Positions 18,495 through 26,466 are shown, counted from the stretch's first letter. The stretch: DNA of 64,000 bases from JAVVVD01 sp036652795 (GCA_036652795.1 JAVVVD010000001.1:186001-250000); one strand, 5' to 3'. Notes: a model not told the origin generated them from the letters alone. Translations and numbers: made by a program.

Positions 18495-20336
18495 ATGGCA
18501 AAGATAATCGGCATCGATCTTGGCACTACCAATTCATGCGTAGCGGTGCTTGAAGGCGGTGAGCCAGTAGTTATACCCAACGCGGAGGGCGCACGTACAA
18601 CTCCGTCCGTAGTGGCATTTAAAGATACGGAGCGTATGGTGGGTGAAGTAGCCAAACGTCAGGCAATAACCAACCCTGATAGAACAATTGCTTCGATTAA
18701 GCGCGAGATGGGCTCAGCGTATAAGAAGAACATAGACGGTAAGGATTATACCCCACAGGAAATTTCAGCGATGATACTCCAAAAACTGAAAAAAGATGCA
18801 GAAGGCTATCTGGGTGAAAAGGTAAGCCAGGCGGTTATAACTGTGCCGGCATATTTCAGCGATAGCCAGCGTCAGGCGACAAAGGATGCTGGACGCATCG
18901 CTGGGCTTGAGGTTCTTCGCATAATCAACGAGCCTACAGCTGCGGCCCTGGCGTATGGCATGGATAAAGAAAAAAATCAAAAAATACTGGTGTTTGACCT
19001 TGGCGGCGGCACGTTTGACGTATCAATATTGGAGATAGGCGACGGCGTGTTTGAGGTGCTTGCGACAAACGGCAATAACCGTCTTGGCGGCGATGATTTT
19101 GACCAACGCATAATGGATCATATAGTAAGCCAGTTTAAGAAGGAAATGGGCATAGATCTTTCGGCTGACCGTATGGCGCTTCAGCGGCTGAAGGAGGCTT
19201 CTGAAAAGGCAAAGATAGAGCTTTCGAGCATGGTGCAAACCAATGTTAATCTGCCATTCATTACGGCGGACAATGCTGGCCCCAAACATCTTGACATGAC
19301 GATAACCCGTGCAAAGTTCGATGAGCTTACAGCGGATTTAGTAGGAAAGACTAAGGAATCCATGCATATTGCCATGAAGGATGCAGGCCTTTCCAGCTCA
19401 CAGATAGACAAAGTGATACTTGTTGGCGGTTCCACACGTATTCCTGCGGTGCAGGAGCTTGTCAAAAATATGACAGGCAAGGAACCATTCAAAGGAATCA
19501 ATCCCGACGAGTGCGTGGCCGTTGGCGCAGCCATACAGGCTGGTGTGCTTGGCGGAGAGGTGAAAGATATATTGCTGCTGGATGTTACGCCGCTTTCGCT
19601 TGGCATAGAGACGGTTGGTGGTGTATTTACACGCCTTATTGACCGCAATACAACCATTCCAAGCAAAAAGAGTCAGATATTCTCTACAGCTGCCGATGGG
19701 CAAACAAGCGTTGAAGTACATGTGCTTCAGGGCGAGCGTGAATTTGCGCAATATAATAAAACGCTTGGCAGATTCCAGCTTGCTGGTATCGCTCCATCAC
19801 CGCGTGGCGTACCGCAAATTGAGGTTACGTTTGATATAGATGCTAATGGTATAGTACATGTTTCTGCAAAGGATCTTGGCACTGGCAATGAGCAGAAGGT
19901 GACTATCACCGCTTCCACCAACCTCAATGAGGACGAAATAAAGAAAGCAGTGCACGAAGCAGAGCAGTTTGCCAACGAGGATAAGCAGCGCAAGGAAGAT
20001 GTAGAGCTGCGCAATCATGCCGATGGGCTTGTATATTCGACCGAAAAAACCCTTAAGGAACTTGACGCAAAGCTGCCTGCGGACGATAAGTCCCGCATAG
20101 AGACTGAGGTGGCGGAGGTTCGCAAAGCGCTTGAGGGAACTGATAGCGCAACTATAAAAGCTGCTACAGATAAGCTGACAGAGGTATCGTATGAAGTGTT
20201 CGGCAAAATCTATCAGCAGACAACGCAGCAGGAGCCAGGTGCAGGCCCAGAGCAGCAGCATGGTGGCAGTCAACCAAATGATGATAACGTAGTAGACGCG
20301 GAATATGAGGTTGTGGACGATAATAAAAATAAATAA
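18495..20336 (+). CDS. dnaK: Molecular chaperone DnaK (Hsp70)
   Basis: This 613-residue Hsp70 has the ATPase signatures IGIDLGTTNSCVAVLEGG, FDLGGGTFDVSIL and VILVGGSTRIPAVQ, followed by the substrate-binding domain (LLLDVTPLSLGIETVGG) and a Gln/Gly-rich tail ending in an acidic EYEVVDDN-like segment. It works with GrpE and DnaJ encoded on either side. The ribosome-binding site GGAGG lies 12 bases before the ATG. Confidence 0.98.
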   Translation: MAKIIGIDLGTTNSCVAVLEGGEPVVIPNAEGARTTPSVVAFKDTERMVGEVAKRQAITNPDRTIASIKREMGSAYKKNIDGKDYTPQEISAMILQKLKKDAEGYLGEKVSQAVITVPAYFSDSQRQATKDAGRIAGLEVLRIINEPTAAALAYGMDKEKNQKILVFDLGGGTFDVSILEIGDGVFEVLATNGNNRLGGDDFDQRIMDHIVSQFKKEMGIDLSADRMALQRLKEASEKAKIELSSMVQTNVNLPFITADNAGPKHLDMTITRAKFDELTADLVGKTKESMHIAMKDAGLSSSQIDKVILVGGSTRIPAVQELVKNMTGKEPFKGINPDECVAVGAAIQAGVLGGEVKDILLLDVTPLSLGIETVGGVFTRLIDRNTTIPSKKSQIFSTAADGQTSVEVHVLQGEREFAQYNKTLGRFQLAGIAPSPRGVPQIEVTFDIDANGIVHVSAKDLGTGNEQKVTITASTNLNEDEIKKAVHEAEQFANEDKQRKEDVELRNHADGLVYSTEKTLKELDAKLPADDKSRIETEVAEVRKALEGTDSATIKAATDKLTEVSYEVFGKIYQQTTQQEPGAGPEQQHGGSQPNDDNVVDAEYEVVDDNKNK

Positions 20337-20427
20337 AAATGCGGTAACGCTAAAGATTTAATCACCTCCAGAGCCAGAGCAAATAATGCTTTGGCTCTTG
20401 GGGAGTTTGAAAAGGAGCTTTGGGGAA

Positions 20428-21567
20428 TTGGCAAAGACGGATTACTATGAGTTGCTTGGTGTAAATAAAAATGCCGGCGACGATGAAATAAAGAATGCAT
20501 TTCGCAAGATTGCCAAGCAATGTCACCCAGATTTACATCCGGGGGATAAGGCTGCTGAAGCCAAATTCAAGGAAATAAACGAGGCTTATGAGGTGCTTTC
20601 AGATTCTCAGAAGCGCGCCAAATACGATCAATTTGGCCATGCGGCCTTTGATCCAAATGCAGGAGGCGGAAGCTACGGAGCGGGATTTGAGGGCTTTGGA
20701 GATATATTCAGCACAGTGTTTGGCGGCGGCTTTGGTGGCTTTAACACAGGTGCGCAGCAGCGCAACGGCCCTGTAGGCGGAAATGACTTACGCTATAACC
20801 TGACGATTACCTTTGAAGAGGCGGCGTTTGGTGTGCGCAAGGAAATACTCGTGCCTCGCGAAGAAAACTGCACCACATGCGGAGGCAGCGGGGCAAAGAC
20901 TGGCACGCAGCCCGTACGTTGTTCTGCATGCGGTGGTAGCGGTCAGGTTCGCGTACAGCAGAATACAATGTTTGGATCGTTTGCAACGGTACGTACATGC
21001 GATGCATGCAATGGCTCGGGTAAGATAATCAAGGAGCCATGTCAGGAATGCCGTGGCAGAGGGCGTGTGAACAAATCAAACAGGATTGTGGTAAATATCC
21101 CTGCCGGAATTGATGATGGTCAATCGCTGAATATGCGCGGTGAGGGTGAAGCTGGTTTGCGCGGTGGGCCTAACGGAGATCTGTATATCTCAATACGTGT
21201 GAAGCCACACAAACTGTTTACACGCAAGGGATTTGATCTGCACATTGAGATGGATATACCTGTAAGCACAGCTGCGCTTGGCGGCGAAATACAGATTCCT
21301 ACACTCAATGGCAACGTTAAATATGTTGTGCCAGAAGGCACACAGCCTAATACGGTATTTAGGTTGCGTGAGCAGGGAGTACAACGGCTAAACTCTACGG
21401 CTAAGGGCGATCTGTTAATAAAGGTAAATATACAGATACCTAAAAAACTGACAGATGAGCAAAGAGAGCTTTTTACGAAGCTTGCGCTTTCACTGGGAGA
21501 TAAGGTGTCAGAACCAAAACCAGGCAAAAAAGGCATATTCAACAAAGTTAAGGATGCATGGAGCTGA
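20428..21567 (+). CDS. dnaJ: Chaperone protein DnaJ
   Basis: This protein of about 379 residues has the J domain DYYELLGVNKNAGDDEIKNAFR with the HPD motif in KQCHPDLHPGD. A Gly/Phe-rich region follows, then four zinc-binding CxxCxGxG-type repeats (CTTCGGSG, CSACGGSG, CDACNGSG, CQECRGRG) and the C-terminal peptide-binding domains. It stimulates DnaK. The TTG at 20428 is chosen because AAAGGAG at 20411-20417 precedes it and the residues LAKTDYYELLGV match the usual N-terminus. Confidence 0.96.
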   Translation: MAKTDYYELLGVNKNAGDDEIKNAFRKIAKQCHPDLHPGDKAAEAKFKEINEAYEVLSDSQKRAKYDQFGHAAFDPNAGGGSYGAGFEGFGDIFSTVFGGGFGGFNTGAQQRNGPVGGNDLRYNLTITFEEAAFGVRKEILVPREENCTTCGGSGAKTGTQPVRCSACGGSGQVRVQQNTMFGSFATVRTCDACNGSGKIIKEPCQECRGRGRVNKSNRIVVNIPAGIDDGQSLNMRGEGEAGLRGGPNGDLYISIRVKPHKLFTRKGFDLHIEMDIPVSTAALGGEIQIPTLNGNVKYVVPEGTQPNTVFRLREQGVQRLNSTAKGDLLIKVNIQIPKKLTDEQRELFTKLALSLGDKVSEPKPGKKGIFNKVKDAWS

Positions 21568-21617
21568 TACCTATCGCTTGTTGGATTTCCGCCTGAAATT
21601 CAATATATAACAATAAT

Positions 21618-21665
21618 AAAAGTCTGATAGCGTTTTATTGATAAATGCCATCAGACTTTTTGTAT
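21618..21665 (+). terminator. Terminator of the heat-shock operon
   Basis: AAAAGTCTGAT (21618-21628) pairs with ATCAGACTTTT (21650-21660), then more T. Confidence 0.8.
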
Positions 21666-21669
21666 GCAT

Positions 21670-22090
21670 ATTATGCTATCCCTTTACAACAGCTCTCGCA
21701 GCCATTCGAAAGGGTAGAGCAAGTTACAGACAATTCAGTCAACAGCACACCGAAGAAAATCAAAATATCTACGATACAATTGCCAAACTGAAACTTCGAT
21801 GAGTACAGTACCGCTTGCAAACTGCCGATGTGCAGGGGGCAACCGCGCCGGGGCGGGAGTAGCAGTTCAATACAGACACGCAGATACCATCGAGATTGCC
21901 ATTGAGAATTTTTCCAGTAAAAAGTCTATTAAGTGGAGATTTTGTAGCAGCGTGGCGATGGCCTGCCGCCGCAACCAGTCAGGGAGAACAGAGAGAAAGA
22001 GTAACATTGATAGCCCTTATGTTTTCTTTTGATAAGTAAATGACAACAAGAATAGGTTTAAATCCGCGTTAAGCAAAAGTTCATATTTTA
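21670..22090 (+). other. Gene-poor junction at the left edge of the accessory region
   Basis: No convincing gene is seen here. Short open frames, such as 21799-22032, lack a ribosome-binding site and sensible composition. GC content rises locally near 21820-21860. The stretch may be a remnant of a lost or degraded mobile gene at the boundary between core genes and the accessory region. Confidence 0.4.
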
Positions 22091-22095
22091 GTTAT

Positions 22096-22148
22096 AGACT
22101 TACTGGTCTGTTTATGCTAATATAAATAAATTAGACTAAGAAGTCTAT
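22096..22148 (+). promoter_or_regulatory. Paired palindromes, likely TetR operators, with promoter between
   Basis: Two related inverted repeats, TAGACTTACTGGTCTG (22096-22111) and TAGACTAAGAAGTCTA (22133-22148), share AGAC/GTCT half-sites and are centred 37 bases apart. A -10-like TATAAA lies between them. They sit just before the TetR-family gene and probably bind its product. Confidence 0.6.
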
Positions 22149-22165
22149 TTTAATGGAGGCATTCT

Positions 22166-22783
22166 ATGAAACGTGACGAAAAGAATTTAATCAGCAGACG
22201 AAAAATTTTAGACAGTGCTTTTGAGGAGTTCGGAACACAGGGCTATGGGCTGAGTTCTGTAAACATGATTTGTACGACAGGAAATATTTCCAAAGGGATT
22301 CTATACCATTATTTCAAGGATAAAGATGAGTTGTATCTTGTCTGTGTGAAGGAGCTTTTTGACAATCTGGCTGAGCATCTGGCGCAGGCACTCGCTGATA
22401 TGAGCGGCACAAAAACGGCACGGTTGAAACGGTATTTTGATGCAAGGTTTGAATTTTTTCATAAGAATCCATTGTATCATAAGCTGTTCTGCGATGTGGT
22501 TATTGCTCCTCCTCAGCACTTGGCGGTAAGAATTTTAGAACTGCGGGCGGTATTTGATGGTGTGAATATTTCGGCACTAACAGAATTGCTGCAAGAAGAA
22601 AAACTCCGTCCTGATGTGACTATTGAATCTGCCGTGGAGACTTTTAGACTGTATCAAGATTTTGTCAACGCTAGGTATCAGATGGAATCCAGCGAAAAAG
22701 TAGATTTGGAACAGCATGAGGAAACCTGCAAGCGTTCTCTCGCAATTTTGCTGTATGGCGTTGTGAAAAGAGAGGTAGATTAG
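22166..22783 (+). CDS. TetR/AcrR family transcriptional regulator
   Basis: This 205-residue regulator has an N-terminal helix-turn-helix: SRRKILDSAFEEFGTQGYGLSSVNMICTTGNISKGILYHYFKDKDELY. The C-terminal ligand-binding domain is helical and variable. It lies 3 bases before a MATE exporter gene and behind two palindromes, so it most likely controls that exporter. Base use is less ATA-rich than in the core genes, consistent with acquisition. Confidence 0.9.
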   Translation: MKRDEKNLISRRKILDSAFEEFGTQGYGLSSVNMICTTGNISKGILYHYFKDKDELYLVCVKELFDNLAEHLAQALADMSGTKTARLKRYFDARFEFFHKNPLYHKLFCDVVIAPPQHLAVRILELRAVFDGVNISALTELLQEEKLRPDVTIESAVETFRLYQDFVNARYQMESSEKVDLEQHEETCKRSLAILLYGVVKREVD

Positions 22784-22786
22784 AAA

Positions 22787-24163
22787 ATGGGTAAGAAAAA
22801 AATAATTGCGCAGCAGTCCCTCCTCTCTGAAGTGAAGCCCGCAAAGGCAATTGTGAATCTGGCGATACCGGCAACCATCGCCTTGTTGGCAAAAGCTGTT
22901 TATAACATTGTTGATACCGCTTACATCGGCCTTTTGGACAGCGAAATAGCGCTGGCATCTGTTGGCGTGACACTACCGCTGCTGCTGATTTTCGTGTCTA
23001 TCGAAAATATTTTTGCCGCCGGTGCGGCGGTGCTTGCCGGGCGACAACTGGGCGCGAATAATAAAAATGGAGCGAACACCACCATATCCACCATTGTAGC
23101 AGCATCTACGCTGATTGGTGGGCTATTATGTGTCGTAGGCATTATATTTATGGAACCGTTACTCCGCGCCTTTGGCGCATCAGAAGCCGTAATGCCTATG
23201 GCCAAAGATTACGCATTCTGGATGTTCATTGCCGCTATATTTAACCTTCCGGCGCAAAGCATGAACTGTGCCGCACGGGCAGAATCCTCGGTGAAAATTT
23301 CCTCTATTGCGGTGATCACGGGTGCAGTCCTCAATGTGGTTCTAGATCCGATTTTTATGTTCGACTGGGGCTTCAATATGGGCGTTGGCGGAGCGTCTCT
23401 TGCCACAACCGTGTCGCAGATTGTTACTTTTGCTATCCTCGGTTGGTTCTATTTGAGCGGCAAGTCCATCATTAAGGTGAGCCTCAAATACATAAAGCCT
23501 ACACTCAAACTTTTTAAAGATGTTATTATAATCGGCATACCAACCGCCGTAATTCAAATTTGTCTGGCAGTAGCCACATCACTGACAAATGTCGCCGCCG
23601 CGGCACTGACAGACAGCGACCTGATCATTGCTGCCTATGGCGTGGTACAACGATTGGTACTGGTGGGTTGTTATGTGATTATGGGTTTTATGCAGGGCTA
23701 TCAGCCGATTGCCTCCTATGCGTTCGGCGCAAAGAACGAGGAGCGGTTCCACGATTCGGCACGGTTTTCGTTGAAAGCCGTTTTGCTTCTGTCACTGGCA
23801 ATAGCCGGGATTTATATTCTGTTCTCACAGCCTCTCATCATGCTTTTTAACCGCAATCCAGCCATTGTGGAATACGGCTCCAGACTACTGATTTCACAAG
23901 TGGCACTATACCCCGCATTTGGGTTGTGCTACATGATGACAATTACTTTTCAGACAATTGGCGCGTCCAAATATGGGCTGTTTCTCTCAACCATTCGACA
24001 GGGACTTTTTTACGTACCCTGTATTCTACTATTGCCCAGCCTTTTAGGCGTTAACGGCATCTATTTCGCACAGCCTATTGCGGATGTGATGACAATTATA
24101 GTCTGCCTTTGCTCCTACAAGGCGATGAAACGCATTTCAAGTGAAAATATGATGAGAGTGTAA
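22787..24163 (+). CDS. MATE family efflux transporter
   Basis: This 458-residue membrane protein has about 12 hydrophobic segments and the MATE pattern: NLAIPATIALLAKAVYNIVDTAYIG, ALASVGVTLPLLL, a central FMQGYQPIASYAFGAKNEERF and the second half-repeat. It should export drugs or cationic metabolites using a sodium or proton gradient. It is co-transcribed with the TetR regulator. The substrate is not known. Confidence 0.92.
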   Translation: MGKKKIIAQQSLLSEVKPAKAIVNLAIPATIALLAKAVYNIVDTAYIGLLDSEIALASVGVTLPLLLIFVSIENIFAAGAAVLAGRQLGANNKNGANTTISTIVAASTLIGGLLCVVGIIFMEPLLRAFGASEAVMPMAKDYAFWMFIAAIFNLPAQSMNCAARAESSVKISSIAVITGAVLNVVLDPIFMFDWGFNMGVGGASLATTVSQIVTFAILGWFYLSGKSIIKVSLKYIKPTLKLFKDVIIIGIPTAVIQICLAVATSLTNVAAAALTDSDLIIAAYGVVQRLVLVGCYVIMGFMQGYQPIASYAFGAKNEERFHDSARFSLKAVLLLSLAIAGIYILFSQPLIMLFNRNPAIVEYGSRLLISQVALYPAFGLCYMMTITFQTIGASKYGLFLSTIRQGLFYVPCILLLPSLLGVNGIYFAQPIADVMTIIVCLCSYKAMKRISSENMMRV

Positions 24164-24175
24164 GGAGAAATTATC

Positions 24176-24775
24176 GTGGAACATCGCATCATCACCATCA
24201 GCCGCCAATACGGTAGCGGTGCCAGACTCATTGGCGCGAGGCTTGCCGAAAAACTAGAAATTCCCTTTTACGATAAAGAAATTATCGCCTATGCCGCAAA
24301 AGAGAGTGATGTTTCCAGTGATTTTTTGGTTCAGGCGGAGCGAGGGGGAGGTAGCCTGTTTAGAGATTTTTTCATTGGAGCTTCCCCAGAGCTGACCATG
24401 GGCGACAAGGCGTATTTGGCACAATTTTCAGCCATCCGTATGCTTGCTGAAAAGGGCCCCTGCATCATGGTGGGCAGAGGTGCGGGGGCGGCACTGGACG
24501 GTATTGTGCCGCTGCTGAATGTATTTATCTACGCTGACCTGGAGCAGCGCAAGCGCCGCGCTGTGGAGGAATACGGCGACGCCCCAAGCAAAATTGAGTC
24601 CTGTATTGTTGCCATAGACAAAAAACGTGCATCTTATTTCAAATTTTATACCGGCCTGGATGGTAGAAAAATGACGAATTACAATATCTGTGTAGACAGC
24701 GGGTTCACCGGTATCGATGGCGCAGTGACGATGATTGAAACGGCATATTTATCGAAAAATTCCGAACCATCCTGA
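24176..24775 (+). CDS. Cytidylate kinase-like family protein
   Basis: This 199-residue P-loop protein opens with ITISRQYGSGARLIGARLAEKLEIPFYDKEII. The loop has GSGA rather than a classical GKS/T ending, as in the cytidylate-kinase-like family found near MATE and other transporters in Clostridia. Further motifs are PCIMVGRGAG and NVFIYADLEQRKRRAV. The start is GTG after AAGGAGA. Its role beside a MATE exporter is unknown; it may phosphorylate a small molecule. Confidence 0.8.
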   Translation: MEHRIITISRQYGSGARLIGARLAEKLEIPFYDKEIIAYAAKESDVSSDFLVQAERGGGSLFRDFFIGASPELTMGDKAYLAQFSAIRMLAEKGPCIMVGRGAGAALDGIVPLLNVFIYADLEQRKRRAVEEYGDAPSKIESCIVAIDKKRASYFKFYTGLDGRKMTNYNICVDSGFTGIDGAVTMIETAYLSKNSEPS

Positions 24776-24830
24776 GCCAGACTGTAAGAAAACGCCTGCC
24801 CTCCGGCAAGCGTTTTCACACAGTCTGGCT
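24776..24830 (+). terminator. Long hairpin terminator after the MATE operon
   Basis: GCCAGACTGT (from 24776) pairs with ACAGTCTGGC (to 24829). An inner stem GAAAACGC/GCGTTTTC lies inside it. There is no strong T-run on either side, so it may terminate weakly in both directions. Confidence 0.6.
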
Positions 24831-24841
24831 AATAATAGGAA

Positions 24842-25345
24842 TTAACCTATTTCATCACCATTACGATCAACAAATATATAACTTTTAGGAGTTAACGCAG
24901 TAGAACATACTATTGGCAATTGACCTGCAATTTCCAATTCTTCAACGCTACCATCTTCAAAGGTTAAAATAATCTTTGCGCATTTATCATTATTTATCAC
25001 AAATGAATACCCATTCCACGGATATACCGCAATGTCTTGCTCACGCTCATATGCTTTATAGGTTTTTACAAATCTATATTTATCGCTATGTTCACCAATA
25101 ATTCCAAATTCAATGGGAAAATAAGAATGCTTTTGATATTCGTTTCCTGTCACGAACCAAATCAAACTGCTGCCGTCTACATCAGTAGTGCCAGCAATTT
25201 GTACATCCATATTCTCTATATCTGCAAGAGGTATCTCTTCTCTTGCTTTTTCAATCAAACCATCGTAGTTGTCTATTGTACTACTGCATCCACTAAGAGC
25301 GAATAGTGATAAAACAACCATCATCATATAAATAAACTTTTTCAT
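24842..25345 (-). CDS. Hypothetical lipoprotein
   Basis: This 167-residue protein has a lipoprotein signal ending LFALSGCSS (Cys about residue 20). The rest is soluble, with no family recognised. It lies in reverse orientation, directly behind one copy of the 58-bp terminator-promoter repeat, which should drive it. It is expected on the outer face of the membrane. Confidence 0.7.
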   Translation of the reverse strand: MKKFIYMMMVVLSLFALSGCSSTIDNYDGLIEKAREEIPLADIENMDVQIAGTTDVDGSSLIWFVTGNEYQKHSYFPIEFGIIGEHSDKYRFVKTYKAYEREQDIAVYPWNGYSFVINNDKCAKIILTFEDGSVEELEIAGQLPIVCSTALTPKSYIFVDRNGDEIG

Positions 25346-25360
25346 ATTTCACCTCGTTTA

Positions 25361-25418
25361 ATATAAACAATCTTTATCCGACTATAGCATATTTTCAAGC
25401 ATAGAAAAAGACCTATCC
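25361..25418 (-). repeat. Terminator-promoter repeat, copy 1 (inverted)
   Basis: These 58 bases are the exact reverse complement of 32722-32779. Read on the minus strand they contain the end of a hairpin (GGATAGGTCTTTTT), then TTGAAA and TAAAGAT-like promoter elements, leading into the lipoprotein gene. Similarity continues with small gaps through the whole terminator hairpin. Confidence 0.95.
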
Positions 25419-25444
25419 ACCTTGGCGGGAAATAGGTCTTTTTT
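25405..25444 (-). terminator. Terminator of tRNA-Pro
   Basis: AAAAAGACCTAT and ATAGGTCTTTTT form a 12-bp stem enclosing an inner CC...GG region. T-runs on both sides make it bidirectional. It starts directly after the encoded CCA of the tRNA. Confidence 0.85.
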
Positions 25445-25521
25445 TGGTCTGGGTGAGAAGATTCGAACTTCCGGCCTCTTGAACCCCATTCAAGCACGCT
25501 ACCAAACTGCGCCACACCCAG
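25445..25521 (-). tRNA. tRNA-Pro, anticodon GGG
   Basis: This is a 77-nt cloverleaf on the minus strand. The acceptor stem CTGGGTG/CACCCAG, discriminator A and CCA are encoded. The anticodon stem CTTGA/TCAAG holds loop ATGGGGT, which gives anticodon GGG. The T-arm reads GAAGTTCGAATCTTC. The gene lies between the lipoprotein gene and the provirus. Confidence 0.95.
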
Positions 25522-25539
25522 AGATCACGAACAGTATGT

Positions 25540-25568
25540 ATATTAACATTGTGAGCAAAATTTGTCAA
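25540..25568 (-). promoter_or_regulatory. Promoter of tRNA-Pro
   Basis: On the minus strand: TTGACA (complement of 25563-25568), a 17-base spacer and TAATAT (complement of 25540-25545), 18 bases before the tRNA. The left direct repeat of the provirus begins only 12 bases beyond the -35 box, so the tRNA promoter was left intact. Confidence 0.85.
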
Positions 25569-25579
25569 GACATTTTGCC

Positions 25580-25593
25580 GGCGGCTAAGCTAA
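25580..25593 (+). repeat. Left 14-bp direct repeat (target duplication)
   Basis: GGCGGCTAAGCTAA occurs here and again at 32635-32648, exactly outside the terminal inverted repeats. It is read as the target-site duplication made on integration. Confidence 0.85.
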
Positions 25594-25618
25594 AGAAGAT
25601 TGTAATATATATTGCGAA
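25594..25618 (+). repeat. Left terminal inverted repeat
   Basis: Starting right after the direct repeat, the left end has ATTGTAATA and TTGCGAA at the same spacing as ATTGCAATA and ATGCGAA in the complement of the right end (32610-32634). By hand alignment 17 of 25 positions agree. Confidence 0.7.
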
Positions 25619-25645
25619 GGGTGAAGGACGCTTTCTAAGGCTTAC

Positions 25646-25777
25646 ATGAACAACAAGGATGGGATCGCAGAGAGAATCCAGTGCGAGGTAAGCTTTAGTA
25701 TTATCACTGAGACCGCCAAGCAAGCCGTCAGCAAGACGCAGTACATCGAGGAGATCGCCGAATTGAATGGGTCGTGA
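25646..25777 (+). CDS. Small hypothetical protein of the provirus left arm (43 aa)
   Basis: The open frame starts MNNKDGIAERIQ and ends AELNGS. It is mostly helical in appearance, without hydrophobic segments. GC content is higher than in the rest of the provirus. No good ribosome-binding site is visible. It may be a remnant or a small regulator. No family is recognised. Confidence 0.35.
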   Translation: MNNKDGIAERIQCEVSFSIITETAKQAVSKTQYIEEIAELNGS

Positions 25778-25837
25778 GCGAGGAAGCCTGATCGCCATCA
25801 CCCGCCCCGGAGGTTACGAGGGCAGAAAGGATAAGCC

Positions 25838-25981
25838 ATGTTTAAGCCCATCAGATACTATCGCAACAACGGTACAATCCACATTGGCAGCCAAAATAAC
25901 AAGCTCACAATCTTCATTCGAGAAAAATCCGCGCGACTCCATCTTGGCCGTAAAACATATCATTTCGGCAGGTGGGACTAA
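25838..25981 (+). CDS. Small basic hypothetical protein of the provirus left arm (47 aa)
   Basis: The frame encodes MFKPIRYYRNNGTIHIG and ends LHLGRKTYHFGRWD. It is rich in Arg, Lys and aromatic residues and might bind nucleic acid. An AAAGGA ribosome-binding site stands 8 bases before the ATG, which supports translation. It has no recognised family. Like the preceding frame, it is GC-richer than the rest of the provirus. Confidence 0.5.
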   Translation: MFKPIRYYRNNGTIHIGSQNNKLTIFIREKSARLHLGRKTYHFGRWD

Positions 25982-26072
25982 TCGCATAAGCATACCTTAC
26001 GAAAGAACGCGAGCTAAGGTGTACTCTACTAGCAAATTGATCTAAAAATATTGAATTGAAAGGTGAAAAATA

Positions 26073-26285
26073 ATGTTTAAATTAGTCGTGTTATCTGTCA
26101 GAGAACAAGAGTATACTCGCAAAGATGGTGGGATAGTACATGGATACTCTGTTTATGTACAACTCCAAAATGGTGATGTTGCAAAAGTTTGGTCTAAGAA
26201 AATGTACAAGCCAGGCGATAATATTACTTTTGATCTTGGGGTATCTAAGGATGGTACTCTGTATGCTAGGCCGGTTGGTATTTAA
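26073..26285 (+). CDS. Putative ssDNA-binding protein (pV-like)
   Basis: This 70-residue protein (MFKLVVLSVREQEYTRKDG...) is predicted to be nearly all beta strands, with the pattern VYVQLQNGDVAKVW and MYKPGDNITFDLGV expected of an OB-fold. In filamentous phages gene V encodes a similarly small ssDNA-binding protein that coats new single strands and controls translation. Size, fold appearance and the position beside rep support that role, but sequence similarity was not tested. The ribosome-binding site AAAGGTG precedes the ATG. It is the first gene of the AT-rich part of the provirus. Confidence 0.6.
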   Translation: MFKLVVLSVREQEYTRKDGGIVHGYSVYVQLQNGDVAKVWSKKMYKPGDNITFDLGVSKDGTLYARPVGI

Positions 26286-26294
26286 TGTTTTATT

Positions 26295-26333
26295 GTGCGT
26301 GGGATGTTTTGTATACTACTGCATCCCATGCAC
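26295..26333 (+). promoter_or_regulatory. Strong hairpin next to the replication origin
   Basis: GTGCGTGGGATG (26295-26306) pairs with CATCCCATGCAC (26322-26333): 12 base pairs with one G-T. There is no T-run, so it is not a normal terminator. It stands 3 bases before the origin stem-loop. It may serve as a single-strand origin, packaging signal or gene-end structure. Confidence 0.6.
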
Positions 26334-26336
26334 ATT

Positions 26337-26363
26337 GCCTAAAGGCTAGTATTACCTTTAGGC
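26337..26363 (+). other. Rolling-circle replication origin, CRESS-DNA type stem-loop
   Basis: GCCTAAAGG (26337-26345) pairs perfectly with CCTTTAGGC (26355-26363). The 9-base loop plus first stem base displays TAGTATTAC (26347-26355). This is the nonanucleotide found at the origin loop of circoviruses, cycloviruses and nanoviruses. By analogy, Rep would nick between 26353 and 26354 (TAGTATT/AC). It lies 120 bases before the rep start. Confidence 0.9.
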
Positions 26364-26369
26364 TACTTA

Positions 26370-26466
26370 TGTGACATGTGACAATTTTTGATTATATCAG
26401 ATATTACCTTATATTTATTATTGATAAATGATGTGACAAATGTTTTTTGTGATATATTTTGTGACA
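26370..26466 (+). repeat. TGTGACA iterons, probable Rep binding sites
   Basis: TGTGACA occurs at 26370-26376, 26377-26383 (tandem), 26432-26438 and 26460-26466. A near copy TGTGATA is at 26448-26454. All are in the same direction, between the origin stem-loop and rep, as iterons are arranged in CRESS viruses and many rolling-circle replicons. Confidence 0.75.

Noticed and set aside
21799..22032. 77-codon ORF between dnaJ and the TetR gene
   Set aside because: No ribosome-binding site, odd composition rich in Cys and Arg, and no recognisable domain. Treated as non-coding or remnant sequence.
25445..25521. tRNA-Pro as an integrase attachment site
   Set aside because: No part of the tRNA is repeated at the right end of the provirus, and no tyrosine or serine integrase is present. 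The direct repeat lies upstream of the tRNA promoter instead.
25767..26045. 92-codon plus-strand ORF in the provirus left arm
   Set aside because: It overlaps the better supported 47-codon frame in another phase, has no ribosome-binding site and an uneven composition.
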